From NCBI RefSeq assembly GCF_017603825.1, contig NZ_CP072014.1:1798001-1862000 (forward strand): a stretch of 64,000 nucleotides of DNA, written 5' to 3'. A program made the position numbers and the translations under genes. The stretch is from Arthrobacter crystallopoietes (GTDB lineage: Bacteria > Actinomycetota > Actinomycetes > Actinomycetales > Micrococcaceae). Positions 31,052 to 39,652 of the stretch are shown here, piece after piece. Every line of letters begins with the position of its first letter. Positions within the stretch are counted from its first letter, which is position 1. The notes under the pieces were generated by a model that saw only the letters and a list, made by a program, of their open reading frames with translations, did not search any database and was not told the DNA's origin.

Positions 31052-32694
31052 TAGAGCACTCGGCTGCGGATCCACCGTGCGGCGGATTCGATGGCGAGGA
31101 CCACCACAATCAGGGAGATGAGGATGGCACTGGTTGTTTCGTAGCTGAGTGTCGCCACTGATTCGTGGAGCAGGAAGCCGATGCCGCCGGCCCCGACAAT
31201 GCCCAGCACCGCGGACTCGCGGAGCGCGAGGTCGGAAGTGAAGAGGCTGTTGCCCAGGAAGGACGGCACAAATTGCGGCCAGACGCCGCTGATGAAAACC
31301 TGCAGCCTGTTGGCTCCCGTAGCCTCCAATGCTTTGAGCGGCGCGGGATTGAGGTTCTGCAACGAGTCGGTGAAGAACTTCGCCGCCAGGGCGGTACAGG
31401 AAATGGACAGCGCGAGGAATCCTGCGAACGGGCCGAGACCGAGGGCGGCCACGAAGATCAGTGCATAGATGATGTCCGGGATACCCCGCATGAGGACAGT
31501 CAGCCCACGCAGTCCAACAGCCAAGGGGGTTATGCGCACCAGTAGATCCGTAGACAGTACCGCGATGACCAGGCCTATTAGGACACCCACGGTGGTGGCT
31601 GTCACCGCCATCAAAACACTCTCGAAGACCCCAAGGAATATGGCCCCGGAGAACTCCGGCGGGAACATGCCGGCGACAAGTTCGACGGCGGACGGTAGGG
31701 ACCGCGAGATTCGCTCCAGATCTGCTTCAAGCGACCAGATTGCGTAGATGAAAACCAGCAGCGCAGTCGAGCCGAGCACGGTGCGCGTGACCCGAGCGCG
31801 GTCCCAGCCGGGCTGATGAACGGCACGGCCGGGCACAAAGAGCTGGGAATGGCTGTTCTCCCGGGCGTGTTCGGAAAGTTTTACCTGCAACCGGACCGAC
31901 ACGACTTCCAGAATGAGCAGCACAGCGATGATGACGAGCACGATGCCGGCCGCGCGGGGGTAATTTAGGCTGCCGATCGCGGTCTGCAGTGCAACACCGA
32001 TGCCGCCGGCTCCGACGATGCCGAGGATGGCCGAGGCGCGGACGTTGATGTCCAGCCGATAAAGAACGACGCCGGTGATGGACGGCAGCGCGCGGGAGAA
32101 CGTGGTGGCGACGAAAGTCCGCAGCCGCGATGCGCCGGTGGCACTGACGGCTTCGGAAGCCGTGCGGTCCTGTTCCTCAAAGATATCGGTCATCAGTTTG
32201 CCGATCATTCCCACCGAGTGGAAGGCCACGGCGAGGCCGCCGGCCATCGGTCCGAGGCCGAAGATACGGACGAAGATGATGGCGAAGATCAGGGTCGGCA
32301 CAGCCCGCGTGAGGACGATAACCAGGCGGGCCGCCCATTGCAGGGGCCGCGGCCCCGTGAATCTACTCGATGCCGCGGCGGCCAGTGGAATGGAAGCAAG
32401 GGTAGCCAGTCCCGTGCCTGCGATGGCAATCAGAAGTGTCTGGACCAGCAGGGTGAGCAGATCCGGGATTGGCCCTGTGGTGGGCGGAACCATACGGGAG
32501 AGCAGCCGTCCGATGTCGCCGAATCCATCTTGCAAGGAGGAAGGGGAGACGCCCATCCACCAGAGGCCGAAGAGGGATGCTCCAACATAAACAATGGGGA
32601 TGACCCCGACCGCGACGCTCCTGCGTGGCCGCAACTGCCGCGGCGGAACGGGCATCCCGTTCATGACCGGGGAATCCAGGATGTCGCTAGGCAT
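31051..32694 (-). CDS. phnE: Phosphonate-type ABC permease, two PhnE units fused
   Basis: The 547-residue membrane protein is a tandem fusion of two PhnE permease domains of about 260 residues each. Each half has six membrane helices and its own EAA-like coupling loop: EAVSATGASRLRTFVATTF in the first, KALEATGANRLQVFISGVW in the second. A normal PhnE is about 260-280 residues and works as a homodimer; here the dimer is built into one chain. The start at 32694 overlaps the ATPase stop by 8 bp. It forms a PhnC-PhnEE channel served by the PhnD lipoprotein. Confidence 0.92.
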   Translation of the reverse strand: MPSDILDSPVMNGMPVPPRQLRPRRSVAVGVIPIVYVGASLFGLWWMGVSPSSLQDGFGDIGRLLSRMVPPTTGPIPDLLTLLVQTLLIAIAGTGLATLASIPLAAAASSRFTGPRPLQWAARLVIVLTRAVPTLIFAIIFVRIFGLGPMAGGLAVAFHSVGMIGKLMTDIFEEQDRTASEAVSATGASRLRTFVATTFSRALPSITGVVLYRLDINVRASAILGIVGAGGIGVALQTAIGSLNYPRAAGIVLVIIAVLLILEVVSVRLQVKLSEHARENSHSQLFVPGRAVHQPGWDRARVTRTVLGSTALLVFIYAIWSLEADLERISRSLPSAVELVAGMFPPEFSGAIFLGVFESVLMAVTATTVGVLIGLVIAVLSTDLLVRITPLAVGLRGLTVLMRGIPDIIYALIFVAALGLGPFAGFLALSISCTALAAKFFTDSLQNLNPAPLKALEATGANRLQVFISGVWPQFVPSFLGNSLFTSDLALRESAVLGIVGAGGIGFLLHESVATLSYETTSAILISLIVVVLAIESAARWIRSRVL

Positions 32695-33541
32695 TGCCGT
32701 CCCCAACCGTGGAGTCGGAGGCATAGACGTTGCGGATCATTTCCTCCGTGGTCTCGGCCGTTGGCTGATCCATCATCATCGACCCGTTCTTGAGGGCAAC
32801 GATCCGGTCAGAGACCTGCAGGGCGAGGTCCACCTGGTGCAGGCTGCACACCACCGTGAAACCATCCTCGGCACTGATTCGCTTGAGCATGGACAGCACG
32901 GACAAGCTGGCAGCAGGGTCCAAGGACGCAACAGGTTCATCCGCGAGGACAATTTCTGCTTCCTGCATCAGGGTTCGGGCGATGGCCACCCGCTGTTGCT
33001 GCCCGCCTGAGAGGGTGTCGCAGCGCTGGAACCGTTGGTCGAGCAGGCCGACGCGTTCCAAGTGCTCAGCCGCCTGTATGCGGAGACTTTGTGGATAGGT
33101 GGAGATCCCGTAGCGCGGCAATTTCAGCCGTCCCAGCGTACCCATGAGCACGTTCTCCAAGGCGGTCAGTCGTCCCACCAGACCGAACTGTTGAAACACA
33201 AAACCGATCTTGGTGCGCAGGGCTTGGAGCTCCTTCCGGCTGCATTCGCTGGGTGTGGTGCCGAGGACGCTCACCTTCCCGGTATCGGGATGGTGGATGC
33301 CGTTGATGAGGCGCAGGAGGGTTGACTTGCCCGCCCCGGATGGTCCCACGAGCGCCACAAACTCACCGGGAGAGGCCGAGAGGCTGACGTCTGTCAGAAC
33401 ATGGTTGCCCGCGAAACTCTTGGCTACCTTCCGCAGATTGATGCTCGGTTCCCTCTGTCCCTGCGGCGCGGGCGTTGGGGTGGTGTGTACGTTCAGCATG
33501 CGTGATCCTCGGGTTGTGGTTGCGGCGTGGACGCCGGTCAC
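32687..33541 (-). CDS. phnC: Phosphonate-type ABC transporter ATPase
   Basis: The 284-residue ATPase has Walker A GPSGAGKST, the PhnC-typical stretch RTKIGFVFQQFGLVGRLTALENVLMG (partly shown), signature LSGGQQQRVAIART, Walker B EIVLADEPVASLDP and the H-loop SLHQVDLA. It drives the fused permease. I give the GTG at 33541, whose GTGA overlaps the PhnD stop; an ATG at 33499 with a GAGGA site is a credible alternative and would remove 14 residues. It belongs to the five-gene overlapping operon. Confidence 0.92.
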   Translation of the reverse strand: MTGVHAATTTRGSRMLNVHTTPTPAPQGQREPSINLRKVAKSFAGNHVLTDVSLSASPGEFVALVGPSGAGKSTLLRLINGIHHPDTGKVSVLGTTPSECSRKELQALRTKIGFVFQQFGLVGRLTALENVLMGTLGRLKLPRYGISTYPQSLRIQAAEHLERVGLLDQRFQRCDTLSGGQQQRVAIARTLMQEAEIVLADEPVASLDPAASLSVLSMLKRISAEDGFTVVCSLHQVDLALQVSDRIVALKNGSMMMDQPTAETTEEMIRNVYASDSTVGDGNA

Positions 33542-34527
33542 TGCTCTTCCGCCGTGCAGACCTCGGCCTTCGTGACCTCGCAGATCTCGCGGATCGGCTC
33601 GTAGGCTTCATCGTTGGTGGGGACAAAAGCGAACGCAGCCGTTCCGCCCCAGACGCAGGAAGGCTTGCCGGCAAATTCGCCCCAGGTTTCCGGCGCTTCC
33701 GTTTCCGCACCTTCGCAGAACCCGTTTTCCGCGGCGGTTACGGCGTCGTACTTCGTCAGCGCTGTGGTGATCTTTGTCTGCAGTTCCTCCGGCAGCCAGT
33801 CACCCACCACCACCGGCGGACCGGGGATGACGGGCGAGGTCCAGATCTTGTTTACCTCTTCGGGCTTGAGCGCTCCACGCGCCGGGAGCAGTTCATCGAC
33901 GAACGTGGCGGCGGCGAAGGCAACATCGCAGTCTCCTGCCAGGAGCGATGTCACGGCAGTGTCATGACCGCCGGCGAATATCGCTTCGACGTCGCTTTCG
34001 ACGTCAATGCCTGCCTCAATAAGGCCGGCCGAAGGAGAGAGGTAGCCAGTGGAGGAAGCGGGATCGGTGAAGCAAACATTCTTGCCTTGTGCATCCTCGA
34101 GGCCGGCGATTGCCGGAGTGTCGCTCCGGACAATTCCATAGGACTCGACGCCGGATTCGCCGCCAGGCACACGCTGGTCGACAGCAACCGGGGTCACGTT
34201 CGCAACGCCGCTGGCCAGATAGTAGCTGAAGGCTCCGTAGACAGCGATGTCCACGCGCTCGGCCACCTGGGCCTCGACGACGCCCGCATTGCTGCTGACG
34301 GCTTCGAACCGGACGGGCAAACCCGTTTCCTTTTCCAGTGCCTTGATGACGGGCGCGAAGGACTCCTCCAGCTCTTGGCTTTCCTCACTGGGAACCGCCG
34401 CAAAGACGAGTTCCTGGATATCGGACGAGTCGTCGCTGCCCCTGGCATTCGGGCTTTGGCCACAACTTGCGACCAGGGTGCCGACAGCAATGGCGGCGAG
34501 GGAAATCTTCAGTGCTTTCCGCATCAT
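33538..34527 (-). CDS. phnD: PhnD-like phosphate/phosphite/phosphonate binding lipoprotein
   Basis: The 329-residue lipoprotein has a signal peptide ending in the lipobox LVASCGQ and a PhnD periplasmic-binding fold: ELVFAAVPSEESQELEESF, VAVYGAFSYYLA, GKNVCFTDPASSTGYLSP with the anion-binding Ser/Thr run and GDCDVAFAAATFVDEL. Several extra Cys residues (CFTD, GDC, GFC, SCVW, EIC, EVC) suggest disulfides outside the cell. It delivers a phosphorus-type or similar oxyanion substrate to PhnEE. It is the first gene of the operon; a TATAAC box lies 38 bp upstream. Confidence 0.9.
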   Translation of the reverse strand: MMRKALKISLAAIAVGTLVASCGQSPNARGSDDSSDIQELVFAAVPSEESQELEESFAPVIKALEKETGLPVRFEAVSSNAGVVEAQVAERVDIAVYGAFSYYLASGVANVTPVAVDQRVPGGESGVESYGIVRSDTPAIAGLEDAQGKNVCFTDPASSTGYLSPSAGLIEAGIDVESDVEAIFAGGHDTAVTSLLAGDCDVAFAAATFVDELLPARGALKPEEVNKIWTSPVIPGPPVVVGDWLPEELQTKITTALTKYDAVTAAENGFCEGAETEAPETWGEFAGKPSCVWGGTAAFAFVPTNDEAYEPIREICEVTKAEVCTAEEQ

Positions 34528-34564
34528 GGTTGCGCTTTCTAGGAGTCGTTACTGTTAGACATCA

Positions 34565-34570
34565 GTTATA
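34565..34570 (-). promoter_or_regulatory. Possible -10 box of the phnD operon
   Basis: TATAAC on the minus strand (34570 to 34565) lies 38 bp before the phnD start; the -35 region 17 bp upstream is weak. The rest of 34571-34684 is AT-richer than its surroundings with no gene. Confidence 0.4.
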
Positions 34571-34736
34571 GCGTCGATCAAACAGAAAACTGCCGCCTAT
34601 TGTTCCGGGCAAATGCGACAAGTCCTGTGTGCTGAATCACAAGTGAACCAAGATTCGTTGAGAATGTCAACGGTCGTGAGAGAATTACAGCGCGCATTTT
34701 CCTAGGCAAAGATGGACAGGTCGTCTGATCCCACCC

Positions 34737-34853
34737 GCAGACCTGACGATCTTCGCCCCCAACGAGTCCGACATACTGGATCCCGCCAAGCTCACCGTGG
34801 GAATTCCAACATCGCCTGCGCGCAGAAGATGCTCTCCTGGTAGGTCCGCAAGA
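34737..34853 (+). pseudogene. Decayed 3' fragment of a second allantoinase gene
   Basis: Read on the plus strand, this stretch encodes ADLTIFAPNESDILDPAKL, matching ADLSIFAPDKSYVVDPAKL near the end of the intact allantoinase (24834-24890). DNA similarity resumes at ACCTACCTGG-like sequence (GCGCAGAAG..., GGTCCGCAAGACCTACCTG) but in a shifted frame, with small deletions. Only about 120 bp survive, ending against the MFS gene. It shows that a second allB copy or a duplication end was once here. Confidence 0.8.
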
Positions 34854-34854
34854 C

Positions 34855-36252
34855 CTACCTGGCCTCTAACGGAAGGTTGCGGATGCCCAACGCCGAGACG
34901 AGCCCTCCGGCAATGGCGACGACGGCGACGACCACGAGTACCCGGCGGAAGCCGGCGTCGTCGAGCACGCCCCCGAGAATGACGCCGGCTAACGCCACGG
35001 CGATCAGCCCGGCGATGCGTGAGACCGCGTTGTTGATGGCAGAACCTATTCCGCTCTCTACTGGACCTACCGCCGAGAGGATCCCTGCGGTCAGAGGGGC
35101 AACCGTGATGGCAAGGCCCACCCCGCATACGAGCAGACCGGGCAGCAACTGTGTCCAGAAATTCACGGGCATGCGCGCTGCTGTCATCAGCAGGTATCCG
35201 ATACCGATCATTAGGGGCCCCACCGCCATAAAGACTCGCGGGCCGAATCTCGCGGCCAGGCCGCCGAAGGTTCCGGACAGCAGCAGCATCAGCAGGGCGA
35301 CGGGGAGGGTGGCCAACCCAGCTTGGGTGGCGGAGAACCCTGCCACCTGCTGAAGGAACAGGACTACCATCAGCATCCCCAGCGATAACGCGGCATAGAT
35401 GAACGCCGTGGCGATGTTGCCGATGCCGAAGTTGCGGATCCGGAACAACCGCAGCGGCATCATCGGATGCGCGGTGCGGTTTTCCCACCAGAGGAAGACA
35501 ACAAAGGACGCCACCCCTAGGGCCAGGGAACCTGCGACACCGGGATGGCTCCAGCCCAGCCGTTGCTGCTCGATCAGTGAGAAGACGATCCCGGCAAGCC
35601 CGACCGCGGCCAGCGCGGCGCCAACCACATCCAGCGGCGGGCGGCTCGGCACCGAAGACGGTTCCTTGAGCCGGCCGAGAATCAACAAGGTGACGGCAAT
35701 CGGAAGTACGTTGATGGCAAAGATCCAGCGCCAGTTCAGCACGTCCACCAGGAGTCCACCGAGCAATGGCCCCGCGATGGCGGAGGTCCCGGTCCAGCCG
35801 GTCCAGAGCCCGATGGCGTGGCCCCGGGCGGCACCTCGGTAGGCGGACATGATCAGCGCCAGGGAGCTGGGCACGAGCAAGGCGCCGCCGACACCTTGGA
35901 CGGCACGCGCTGCAATCAGCACGACGCCGGTCGGCGCCAGCGCGCAGGCCAGGGACGCCAATCCGAACAGGACCAGGCCCAGCCGCAGTATGCGGATCCT
36001 GCCGAACCCGTCGGACAAGGAGCCCGCAATGAGGATGAGGGCGCCGAGGGTCAAGAGGTAAGAATCGACAACCCACTGCTGCAGGGCCAGCCCACCGCCC
36101 AGATCGTCCGTCATCGCGGGCAGCGCAACGTTAATAATCGCGCCGTCCAGAAATGCTACGAACGAGGCCAGGATCGCGACCCACAGCACCGGCCGGAGTG
36201 CAGGATCCAGGCGGACCGCTTCCACGCGGTTCATGCTGGCCCGCTTGTTCAT
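34855..36252 (-). CDS. DHA2-type (14-TM) MFS multidrug transporter
   Basis: The 465-residue transporter belongs to the EmrB/QacA-like DHA2 group: LDGAIINVALPAMTDDL, GSLSDGFGRIRILRLG, and motif C GVGGALLVPSSLALI, with about 14 membrane helices. It exports drugs or metabolites with proton exchange. I place the start at the ATG at 36252, preceded by GAGGCAGGA; the frame extends 22 codons to a TTG through a Gly/Ser-rich stretch that is probably leader. It has no regulator beside it. Its stop abuts the allantoinase fragment, suggesting a rearrangement point. Confidence 0.9.
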   Translation of the reverse strand: MNKRASMNRVEAVRLDPALRPVLWVAILASFVAFLDGAIINVALPAMTDDLGGGLALQQWVVDSYLLTLGALILIAGSLSDGFGRIRILRLGLVLFGLASLACALAPTGVVLIAARAVQGVGGALLVPSSLALIMSAYRGAARGHAIGLWTGWTGTSAIAGPLLGGLLVDVLNWRWIFAINVLPIAVTLLILGRLKEPSSVPSRPPLDVVGAALAAVGLAGIVFSLIEQQRLGWSHPGVAGSLALGVASFVVFLWWENRTAHPMMPLRLFRIRNFGIGNIATAFIYAALSLGMLMVVLFLQQVAGFSATQAGLATLPVALLMLLLSGTFGGLAARFGPRVFMAVGPLMIGIGYLLMTAARMPVNFWTQLLPGLLVCGVGLAITVAPLTAGILSAVGPVESGIGSAINNAVSRIAGLIAVALAGVILGGVLDDAGFRRVLVVVAVVAIAGGLVSALGIRNLPLEAR

Positions 36253-36361
36253 TCCTGCCTCGCTTTCGGACCCACTACCGGAGCCGCCGCCGGATTCCGC
36301 GGCGAAGCGCTGCTCCAACTCTAGCGAGGATTTCGCGAACCCAGCCTGCTAACTTGTCGTC

Positions 36362-36742
36362 ATGACAGAACGCGTAGGACAACTGGCATCCATCTCGCTG
36401 GACTGCCCGGACACCGACCAACTCGCAACCTTCTACTCGCGCCTGCTGGGCCTTGAGGAAGCATTCGCCACTCCGGACCGCGGCGTCGTTGCACTCTCCG
36501 GCGCAGGCCCCATGCTCACACTGATGCGCGTCGACAGCTATATTCCGCCCTCCTAGCCGAAAGGTCCGCAACACCAGCAGTTCCACCTGGACATTGCCGT
36601 CAACGAACTGGAGCCCGCCGTCGAGAGTGCTGTCGCGCTGGGCGCCACGGAGGCGGAGCACCAGCCCGCTCCTCACCATTGGCGGGTGCTGGTCGATCCC
36701 GTCGGACATCCCTTCTGCCTCACCGTCGTCCGTCCAGACTGA
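36362..36742 (+). pseudogene. VOC-family protein interrupted at a Trp codon
   Basis: The frame encodes a glyoxalase/bleomycin-resistance (VOC) domain: LASISLDCPDTDQLATFYSRL, GVVALSGAGPMLTLMRVD, then an amber TAG at 36554-36556, after which the same frame continues in register with PKGPQHQQFHLDIAVNELE and WRVLVDPVGHPFCL to the TGA at 36740. The stop replaces what in relatives is the Trp of a PP-(S/T)-W-P motif, so a single G-to-A change disabled it. The two parts together make the normal 126-residue length. A decayed second copy lies at 53366-53580. Confidence 0.88.
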
Positions 36743-36788
36743 GTTTCGCCGCGCGTTTTCCACAGAAGGCGCGAGCTAGCCCTTAACT

Positions 36789-37952
36789 TCAGACCAGCTG
36801 TGCCAGCTCCTTCAGGAGGTCCTTAACTCTGGTGTCCTGATTCTCGGCCAACATCTCGTTGGTCAGGAAGGAGAACCCGACGTTCTTGTCCGGCCAGGCG
36901 CCATGCAGCCCGCCGCCCGCTCCGGAATGTCCGAAGGCAGGGGCCACCGGCCCATAGGTCCCAATGGGATCTGCCAGCTCATAACCGAGGCCGAACCGCA
37001 GCGGCCGGTCGTTAATGGCATCCACTCCCTCGGACCACGTCCGGGTGGCATCCCGCAGCGCCTCGGCGGACACCAGATCACCTTCAGGACTTGCCAGACG
37101 GGAGTACAGGTTTGCCATCGCGTCGGCGGTGGCGATACCGCCGCCGGCGGCCAGCTGTCCGCGGCGCATGGCCACGCTATTAAACGGATCCTTGTCCTCG
37201 GCGAGCAGGTTCCTGTACATCCGATCGACGATCCTGCGGCGTTCCGGGTCCTGAAGATACGTGCTGATGGCATAGCTTTCGGAGCGGAAAATGGTGGCGA
37301 GCCTGGGGTCGAGTTCCTCGGGCAACCCGAGGTAGATATCCAGTCCCAAGGGGGCGCTGATGAGTTCGGAAATCAGCTCCCCAACGCTCTTGCCCGTGGC
37401 CCGCTGGAGCAGCTCCGACATGAGATAGCCGTAGGTTGTGGCGTGATAGGCAACCTTGCTGCCCGGCTCCCACAACGGGGTCTGCGCGGCCAGGGCAGCC
37501 GCGTTTCCGGCGTTGTCGTACTGGCTTTCTTCTCCAAGCGGCTCCGGATCCACGTAGGGGAGCCCCACGGTGTGGTTGAGCAGGTGGTACACGCGCACGT
37601 CCTGCTTGCCTCCGGCTGCAAACTCCGGCCAGTAATCGGCCACCGGACGGCGCACATCGAACTGCCCGCGGTCCACGAGGATCGCCGCGACGGTTGCGAC
37701 CACGCCCTTGGTGCCGGAGAACATGACTGCGAGGGTCTTGGGGCTCCAGAGCTCCTCCGCGGCCGCGCTGGGCACGCCGCGTTTTATCGTGCTGCCGCCG
37801 TAGAAGCGCGCCAGGGGTTCGCCGTCCCGGTAGACGCAGAACGCCATGCCTCCTTGCGAGCGTTGCAGGTGGCGGCCGAACGTTTCCTGCAGCCGTTCGA
37901 AGCCGTCGGCGGCCAGTCCGCCGTCGTTATTGCTCTCAAAAGGTATTTCCAC
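36789..37952 (-). CDS. Serine beta-lactamase-fold hydrolase (EstB-like), last gene of the carnitine operon
   Basis: This 387-residue enzyme has the class C beta-lactamase/DD-peptidase fold used by EstB-type esterases: SxxK in FSGTKGVVA (Ser79, Lys82), the Tyr motif AYHATTYGYL and the third-motif HSGAGGGLHG. It has no signal peptide, so it works in the cytoplasm and is likely an esterase rather than a beta-lactamase. It begins 8 bp after the oligopeptide-type ATPase and so belongs to the carnitine operon. I infer that it may split an acylcarnitine or similar ester taken up by the transporter. Confidence 0.87.
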   Translation of the reverse strand: MEIPFESNNDGGLAADGFERLQETFGRHLQRSQGGMAFCVYRDGEPLARFYGGSTIKRGVPSAAAEELWSPKTLAVMFSGTKGVVATVAAILVDRGQFDVRRPVADYWPEFAAGGKQDVRVYHLLNHTVGLPYVDPEPLGEESQYDNAGNAAALAAQTPLWEPGSKVAYHATTYGYLMSELLQRATGKSVGELISELISAPLGLDIYLGLPEELDPRLATIFRSESYAISTYLQDPERRRIVDRMYRNLLAEDKDPFNSVAMRRGQLAAGGGIATADAMANLYSRLASPEGDLVSAEALRDATRTWSEGVDAINDRPLRFGLGYELADPIGTYGPVAPAFGHSGAGGGLHGAWPDKNVGFSFLTNEMLAENQDTRVKDLLKELAQLV

Positions 37953-37960
37953 AGTGATCC

Positions 37961-39652
37961 TTAGAAGGTCGGGACGTTGGCCAGCAGTTCGCGGGTGTAG
38001 CTGTGTTGCGGATTTTTCATCACGGTGTCCGTGGAACCCAGCTCGACCAGCCGGCCGTTTTGCAGGACGGCCATCCGTTGCGAGATATGGCGGGCCAGCG
38101 CGATGTTGTGGGTGACGAAGAGCATGGACATGCCGGATTCGTGCTGCAGGCTGCGCAGCAGGTCGATGATGGACGCCTGGACGGACACATCGAGTGCCGA
38201 GGTGACTTCGTCGCAGACCAGCAGGGACGGTGCATTGACCAGGGCCCGGGCGATGGCTGCACGCTGGCGTTCGCCACCGCTGAGGTCGCGCGGGCGGCGG
38301 TCCAGGTAGCTTTCGCCGAGGCGGACCTGGTCGAGCGCTTCCCGTACCCGCCGCCGTCGTTCTTTGCGGCCCATTTTGCCCGACATCTGCAGGGGCATCT
38401 CTACGGATTCGCAGATGGTACGGCGCGGATTCAGTGAGGAGAACGGGCTCTGGAACACATACTGGATGCTCTGTCGCTGCTCTGCAGTGCGTGCGCGGGT
38501 GCCCGCCGCAAGAGCACCGCCGTTCAGACGCACGCTGCCTGCGTAGTCGTCATTCAGTCCGGCGACGCAGCGTGAGAGCGTTGTCTTGCCGGACCCGGAT
38601 TCGCCGAGCAGCATCATGGATTCGCCCTGGCCCAGTGTGAAGCTGATGCCGTCCAATACCTGGTTGCTGCCGTACGCCAGCCGCAGGTCCGCAACCTCCA
38701 GCAGCGTCCGCTCCCGCGCGGCAGGTGCCGCCTGGGCAGGGCGGGCTTCAGTAAATTGCCGGTCCACCACGGGCTGCTCGCCGGTGATGGCCGCAACCCG
38801 GCCCAGCCGCCGTTTACCGGCCAGATCCGGCACCGACGCGAGCAGCTTGCGGGTATACGCGTGCTGTGGTTGGTAGAGCACCTGGGACGTGGGTCCCTTC
38901 TCCACCACCTCGCCGGAGAGCATGACAACGACGTCGTCCGCTATCTTGGCTACCACCGCCAGGTCATGGGTGATGTAGAGCCCGGCAACGTTGTGCCGCT
39001 CGGCTAACTGGGCGATGGTGGCCAGGACCAAAGCCTGCGTAGTGACGTCCAGTCCCGTGGTCGGTTCGTCCAGCACCATCACAGCGGGCCGGCAAGCGAA
39101 TGCCATGGCAATGCCAACCCGCTGTTGCTGCCCGCCGGAGAGCTGGTGGGGATACCGGCGTTGGTAGGACACATCGTTTTCCAGGCCTACCTCCGCCAAC
39201 ACCTCGGCGGTGCGCGTGCGCCGGTCCGCCTCTGAGGAGCCGTAGCCGTGGACCTGCAGTACCTCGAGGATCTGGTCGCCGATCCGCATGGCCGGATTGA
39301 GGGAGAGTGCGGGGTCCTGCGGGACATAGGAAATGGCACCTCCACGCAGTTTCCGGCGGGCGGACTCAGGCAGATCGAGGATATTTCCGTCCAGGACTGT
39401 CTCAGCGGCGCCGGCGAGCCGGACGGTTCCACCTGTGTTGACCAGTCCTTGGCGGAAGTGGCCCATACAGGCCAGTCCCGCAGTTGTTTTGCCGGACCCG
39501 GATTCCCCCACCAGGGCCAGGACCTTACCGGGGCGAAGCTCGAAGGACACCCCATGCAGGATTTCGTCGCCCGAGGTGGTGGCGATCCGCAATTCCTCCG
39601 CGCTGAGGACGGGCATCGTTATTGTTGTGTCTTCCCGGACCGAAGTGCTCAT
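37961..39652 (-). CDS. Dual-domain oligopeptide-type ABC ATPase (DppD-DppF fusion)
   Basis: The 563-residue protein has two complete ABC ATPase domains: Walker A GESGSGKTT in each half (about residues 49 and 346), two signature motifs (LSGGQQQRVGIAMA and LSGGERQRAAIARA) and Walker B VMVLDEPTTGLD and LLVCDEVTSALD. It fuses the two ATPases that are separate in most Dpp/Opp systems. The start at 39652 overlaps the upstream permease stop by 4 bp. It powers the two permeases encoded just upstream. Confidence 0.95.
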   Translation of the reverse strand: MSTSVREDTTITMPVLSAEELRIATTSGDEILHGVSFELRPGKVLALVGESGSGKTTAGLACMGHFRQGLVNTGGTVRLAGAAETVLDGNILDLPESARRKLRGGAISYVPQDPALSLNPAMRIGDQILEVLQVHGYGSSEADRRTRTAEVLAEVGLENDVSYQRRYPHQLSGGQQQRVGIAMAFACRPAVMVLDEPTTGLDVTTQALVLATIAQLAERHNVAGLYITHDLAVVAKIADDVVVMLSGEVVEKGPTSQVLYQPQHAYTRKLLASVPDLAGKRRLGRVAAITGEQPVVDRQFTEARPAQAAPAARERTLLEVADLRLAYGSNQVLDGISFTLGQGESMMLLGESGSGKTTLSRCVAGLNDDYAGSVRLNGGALAAGTRARTAEQRQSIQYVFQSPFSSLNPRRTICESVEMPLQMSGKMGRKERRRRVREALDQVRLGESYLDRRPRDLSGGERQRAAIARALVNAPSLLVCDEVTSALDVSVQASIIDLLRSLQHESGMSMLFVTHNIALARHISQRMAVLQNGRLVELGSTDTVMKNPQHSYTRELLANVPTF

